Part shown: positions 62,378-64,000 of the stretch, piece after piece
How the letters are laid out: each line of letters starts with the position of its first letter
Position numbering within the stretch: position 1 is the first letter of the stretch
NCBI RefSeq assembly: GCF_009708035.1
Contig: NZ_WMBQ01000002.1
Coordinates: 682,001 to 746,000 of the forward strand
Origin: Hyphomicrobium album
Lineage (GTDB): Bacteria; Pseudomonadota; Alphaproteobacteria; Rhizobiales; Hyphomicrobiaceae
Length of the DNA stretch: 64,000 nucleotides
Direction of reading: 5' to 3'
Position numbers and translations under genes: made by a program
The notes under the pieces: model-generated
What the model was told of the DNA's origin: nothing
The model's input: the letters and a program-made list of their open reading frames with translations, nothing else
Database searches by the model: none

Positions 62378-62419
62378 AGAGAGAGGCCGGCGACGTTGTT
62401 GCGCCGGCTCCCCGACTCG

Positions 62420-62650
62420 TCAGCATCCGTGGCGACGTAGGCAACGGGCAAAGCGCCAGGTGCCAAGCCCCCACCGCCATGCGCACTTGTCGCTCCATGC
62501 ATTGCAGCGGTTAAAGCCCGCGTGCTGCACAAGATTGGCCTGCAAGATTGGCAATTTAGCCGCCTGCAGCGCTTGGGCTTCGCCGATTGGTCCAAAGAAC
62601 GGCATCGACACTGCGAGTAAAGCGGCGGTAACGACTGAATTGCGGGGCAT
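62420..62650 (-). CDS. tiny exported Cys/Trp-rich protein
   Basis: 76 residues. An AAGGAG site 11 bases before the ATG and a signal peptide (MPRNSVVTAALLAVSMPFFGPIGEAQA) support a real gene. The mature part is about 48 residues and ends RCNAWSDKCAWRWGLGTWRFARCLRRHGC: four cysteines, three tryptophans and many arginines. It could be a periplasmic disulfide-bonded peptide or a metal binder. First gene behind the FNR-type box at 62707. No family recognised. Confidence 0.62.
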   Translation of the reverse strand: MPRNSVVTAALLAVSMPFFGPIGEAQALQAAKLPILQANLVQHAGFNRCNAWSDKCAWRWGLGTWRFARCLRRHGC

Positions 62651-62706
62651 ATCTCTTTCTCCTTGCTAGAGACACGCCTACATTGCCGTCTTTGAATATG
62701 CCCGCC

Positions 62707-62720
62707 TTGATCTGGATCAC
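62707..62720. promoter_or_regulatory. FNR/FixK-type box between divergent small protein and chitosanase genes
   Basis: TTGATCTGGATCAC, nine of ten positions of TTGAT-N4-ATCAA. It lies almost midway: 55 bases before the chitosanase start (62776) and 56 bases before the start at 62650. Confidence 0.7.
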
Positions 62721-62775
62721 CCATCTGGGCCTGATGGATCAGGCACGCACCGACCTCGAGGCCGTAGAGGGCGAC

Positions 62776-63654
62776 ATGACGAACACGCGCCGGGAGTTTC
62801 TCAGCTTGGCAGGCCGCTATTGCGCATCGTCGGCGCTCATCGCTGCGGCGGGCCCGCTCGCCCATGCGGCGGGACCCGGGCACGAGACCGTCGACAAACC
62901 GCTCCCCCTTCCGTCGGAAGGCATGCCCATGCCGCAGACCAGCGCCAGCAAACCCGACGCCAACCTCGTCCGGCGGATCAAGGCGATCTCCAACGTGTTC
63001 GAGGTCGGCGGAACCGAGCCGGACTACGCCTACGTCGAGAACCTGGGCGATGGACGCGGCTATACGGTCACCCAGTACGGGTTCTGCACCTATAACAGCG
63101 AGGTCTCGCAGGTCATCGATCGCTACGCGGCGCACGTACCCCAAACGCCGTTGAAGCGCTTCCTCGCGCAGTTGCCGCCGGTCAAATGGACGGACCAGGA
63201 CCTGCGCGGTTTCGCGGCGGCGTGGCGCAGGGAGATCAAGGCATCGAAGTTCCTCGGCCAGGCGTGCGACGAGGAGGCTGACATTCTCTATCTGGGGCCG
63301 GCCGTCGAGGCGGCAGTGGCGGTGGGTGTCCGGTCACCGGTCGGCATATCGATTTTCTACGACACACTCTTGCAGCACGGGGGCAGCGGCGACCCGGATT
63401 CCCTGCCGACGATCATCAAGCGGACGCTCGAGGAGAACGGCGATGTCGACAGCAGCTCGGAAGCCGAGTTCCTGAGGACGTTTCTCGCCGTCCGCCACTC
63501 GGTGCTCGAGCATTCGCACAACCAGGAAACCCGCGACGTGTGGCGCGCCTCGGCGCGGCGCGTCGATGCCTTGCGCAAGCTGCTCGACGGCAATCCGGAT
63601 CTCGTGCCGCCGATCAAGGTCACCAACGCCGACGTTGACGTCACGGTCCTTTAG
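62776..63654 (+). CDS. GH46 chitosanase-like protein, Tat-exported
   Basis: 292 residues from ATG 62776, where NTRREFLSLAG is a twin-arginine signal; the longer frame from 62683 would run through the FNR-type box. RIKAISNVFEVGGTEPDYAYVENLGDGRGYTVTQYGFCTY matches glycoside hydrolase family 46 chitosanases. Glu75 and Asp92 occupy the places of the catalytic Glu22 and Asp40 of the Streptomyces N174 enzyme. It would cleave chitosan-like or other glucosamine polymers in the periplasm or outside. Next to a family 2 glycosyltransferase gene. Confidence 0.85.
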   Translation: MTNTRREFLSLAGRYCASSALIAAAGPLAHAAGPGHETVDKPLPLPSEGMPMPQTSASKPDANLVRRIKAISNVFEVGGTEPDYAYVENLGDGRGYTVTQYGFCTYNSEVSQVIDRYAAHVPQTPLKRFLAQLPPVKWTDQDLRGFAAAWRREIKASKFLGQACDEEADILYLGPAVEAAVAVGVRSPVGISIFYDTLLQHGGSGDPDSLPTIIKRTLEENGDVDSSSEAEFLRTFLAVRHSVLEHSHNQETRDVWRASARRVDALRKLLDGNPDLVPPIKVTNADVDVTVL

Positions 63655-63660
63655 TTCCAT

Positions 63661-64000
63661 TCAAGGCGCGCGCGGCACCACGCTGTCGAGGTCGACCGTC
63701 GCCTTGCGATCGAGCTTGCCCCAGCCGACGAAGTGGCCCTTCGCCGCGTTCATCACCGACTTGGCGAGCACGTAGTAGAGCAGCTGCCGGTAGCCGAAGC
63801 GTTGCAGCGCCAGCCACCAGAGCAGCCGCCAGTTCTCCCGCTTCTCGAACATGAAGGCGACGACGGCCGTCATATAGTCGACCGCGATGAACACCGCGTA
63901 GTAGAACAGCGTGACCTTCAGGTGGGTGGCATCGTACTGACCGCCGTGCTGCAGGACGTCGGAGGTGACGGCGATCACCTGCACGATGAGCAGCAGGTCG
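63661..64000 (-). CDS. C-terminal part of a membrane family 2 glycosyltransferase (5' end outside window)
   Basis: At least 112 residues, open to the window edge. A helix TLFYYAVFIAVDYMTAVVAFMF is followed by EKRENWRLLWWLALQRFGYRQLLYYVLAKSVMNAAKGHFVGWGKLDRKATV. This membrane-anchored end is characteristic of processive GT2 enzymes of the PgaC/NodC or deacetylase-GT2 fusion type that make glucosamine polymers. It converges with the chitosanase, 6 bases between stops. Specificity unknown from this part. Confidence 0.75.
   Translation of the reverse strand, partial: DLLLIVQVIAVTSDVLQHGGQYDATHLKVTLFYYAVFIAVDYMTAVVAFMFEKRENWRLLWWLALQRFGYRQLLYYVLAKSVMNAAKGHFVGWGKLDRKATVDLDSVVPRAP

Overview
The window is GC-rich, densely coded DNA from an alphaproteobacterium, most likely of the order Hyphomicrobiales (Rhizobiales). 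The best evidence is the cell-cycle block ctrA (12590-13294), sciP (10551-10838), a fliJ-like flagellar gene (11569-11949) and mnmA (9060-10289), together with a PmtA-type phospholipid methyltransferase (8287-9015). A class I PHA synthase and a phasin show that the organism stores polyhydroxyalkanoate. Genus is not decided; a Hyphomicrobium-like relative would fit.

Positions 1-28975 look like ordinary chromosome. They hold a cyclase/FAH hydrolase pair, small secreted or membrane proteins, a beta-lactamase-fold serine hydrolase, a NarL-type regulator, a PilZ protein, tRNA-Met, the CtrA/SciP/FliJ block, a GT10 glycosyltransferase, a solitary nucleotidyltransferase-fold gene behind a perfect inverted repeat, an APC permease, rfbD, two metabolic hydrolase/transferase genes, an L,D-transpeptidase, and tRNA-Ser. 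One small gene (6264-6556) is frameshifted.

Positions 29282 to about 62776 are different in character and begin just after tRNA-Ser. I read ten 14-bp FNR/FixK/DNR-type boxes (TTGAY-N4-RTCAA and near matches). They lie 34-61 bp upstream of start codons, usually between divergent genes, and I noticed none of comparable quality in the first 29 kb. The genes behind them form a coherent low-oxygen and energy-stress set: a membrane cytochrome b, six small exported monoheme cytochromes c, a P1B ATPase fused to a hemerythrin domain, a P2-type cation ATPase, an ADP-forming acyl-CoA synthetase/GNAT fusion, PHA synthase and phasin, three universal stress proteins, a host-attachment-family protein, an Mla/MCE lipid transporter, an RbbA-type ABC system, an isoaspartate methyltransferase/erythromycin-esterase fusion, a Tat-exported GH46 chitosanase and a tiny Cys-rich secreted protein. 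A stand-alone Crp-type winged helix without a sensor domain (49368-49736) sits inside the island.

The left part of the island is decayed. It holds a degP-like protease with its 5' end lost and a frameshift, fused head-on to the tail of a histidine kinase, a ruined YeeE/YedE-type (DUF6691) gene, and a truncated DUF442 gene. The last two flank an intact persulfide-dioxygenase-like metallohydrolase. The window ends inside a processive-type family 2 glycosyltransferase next to the chitosanase. I found no rRNA, CRISPR array, transposase or integrase.
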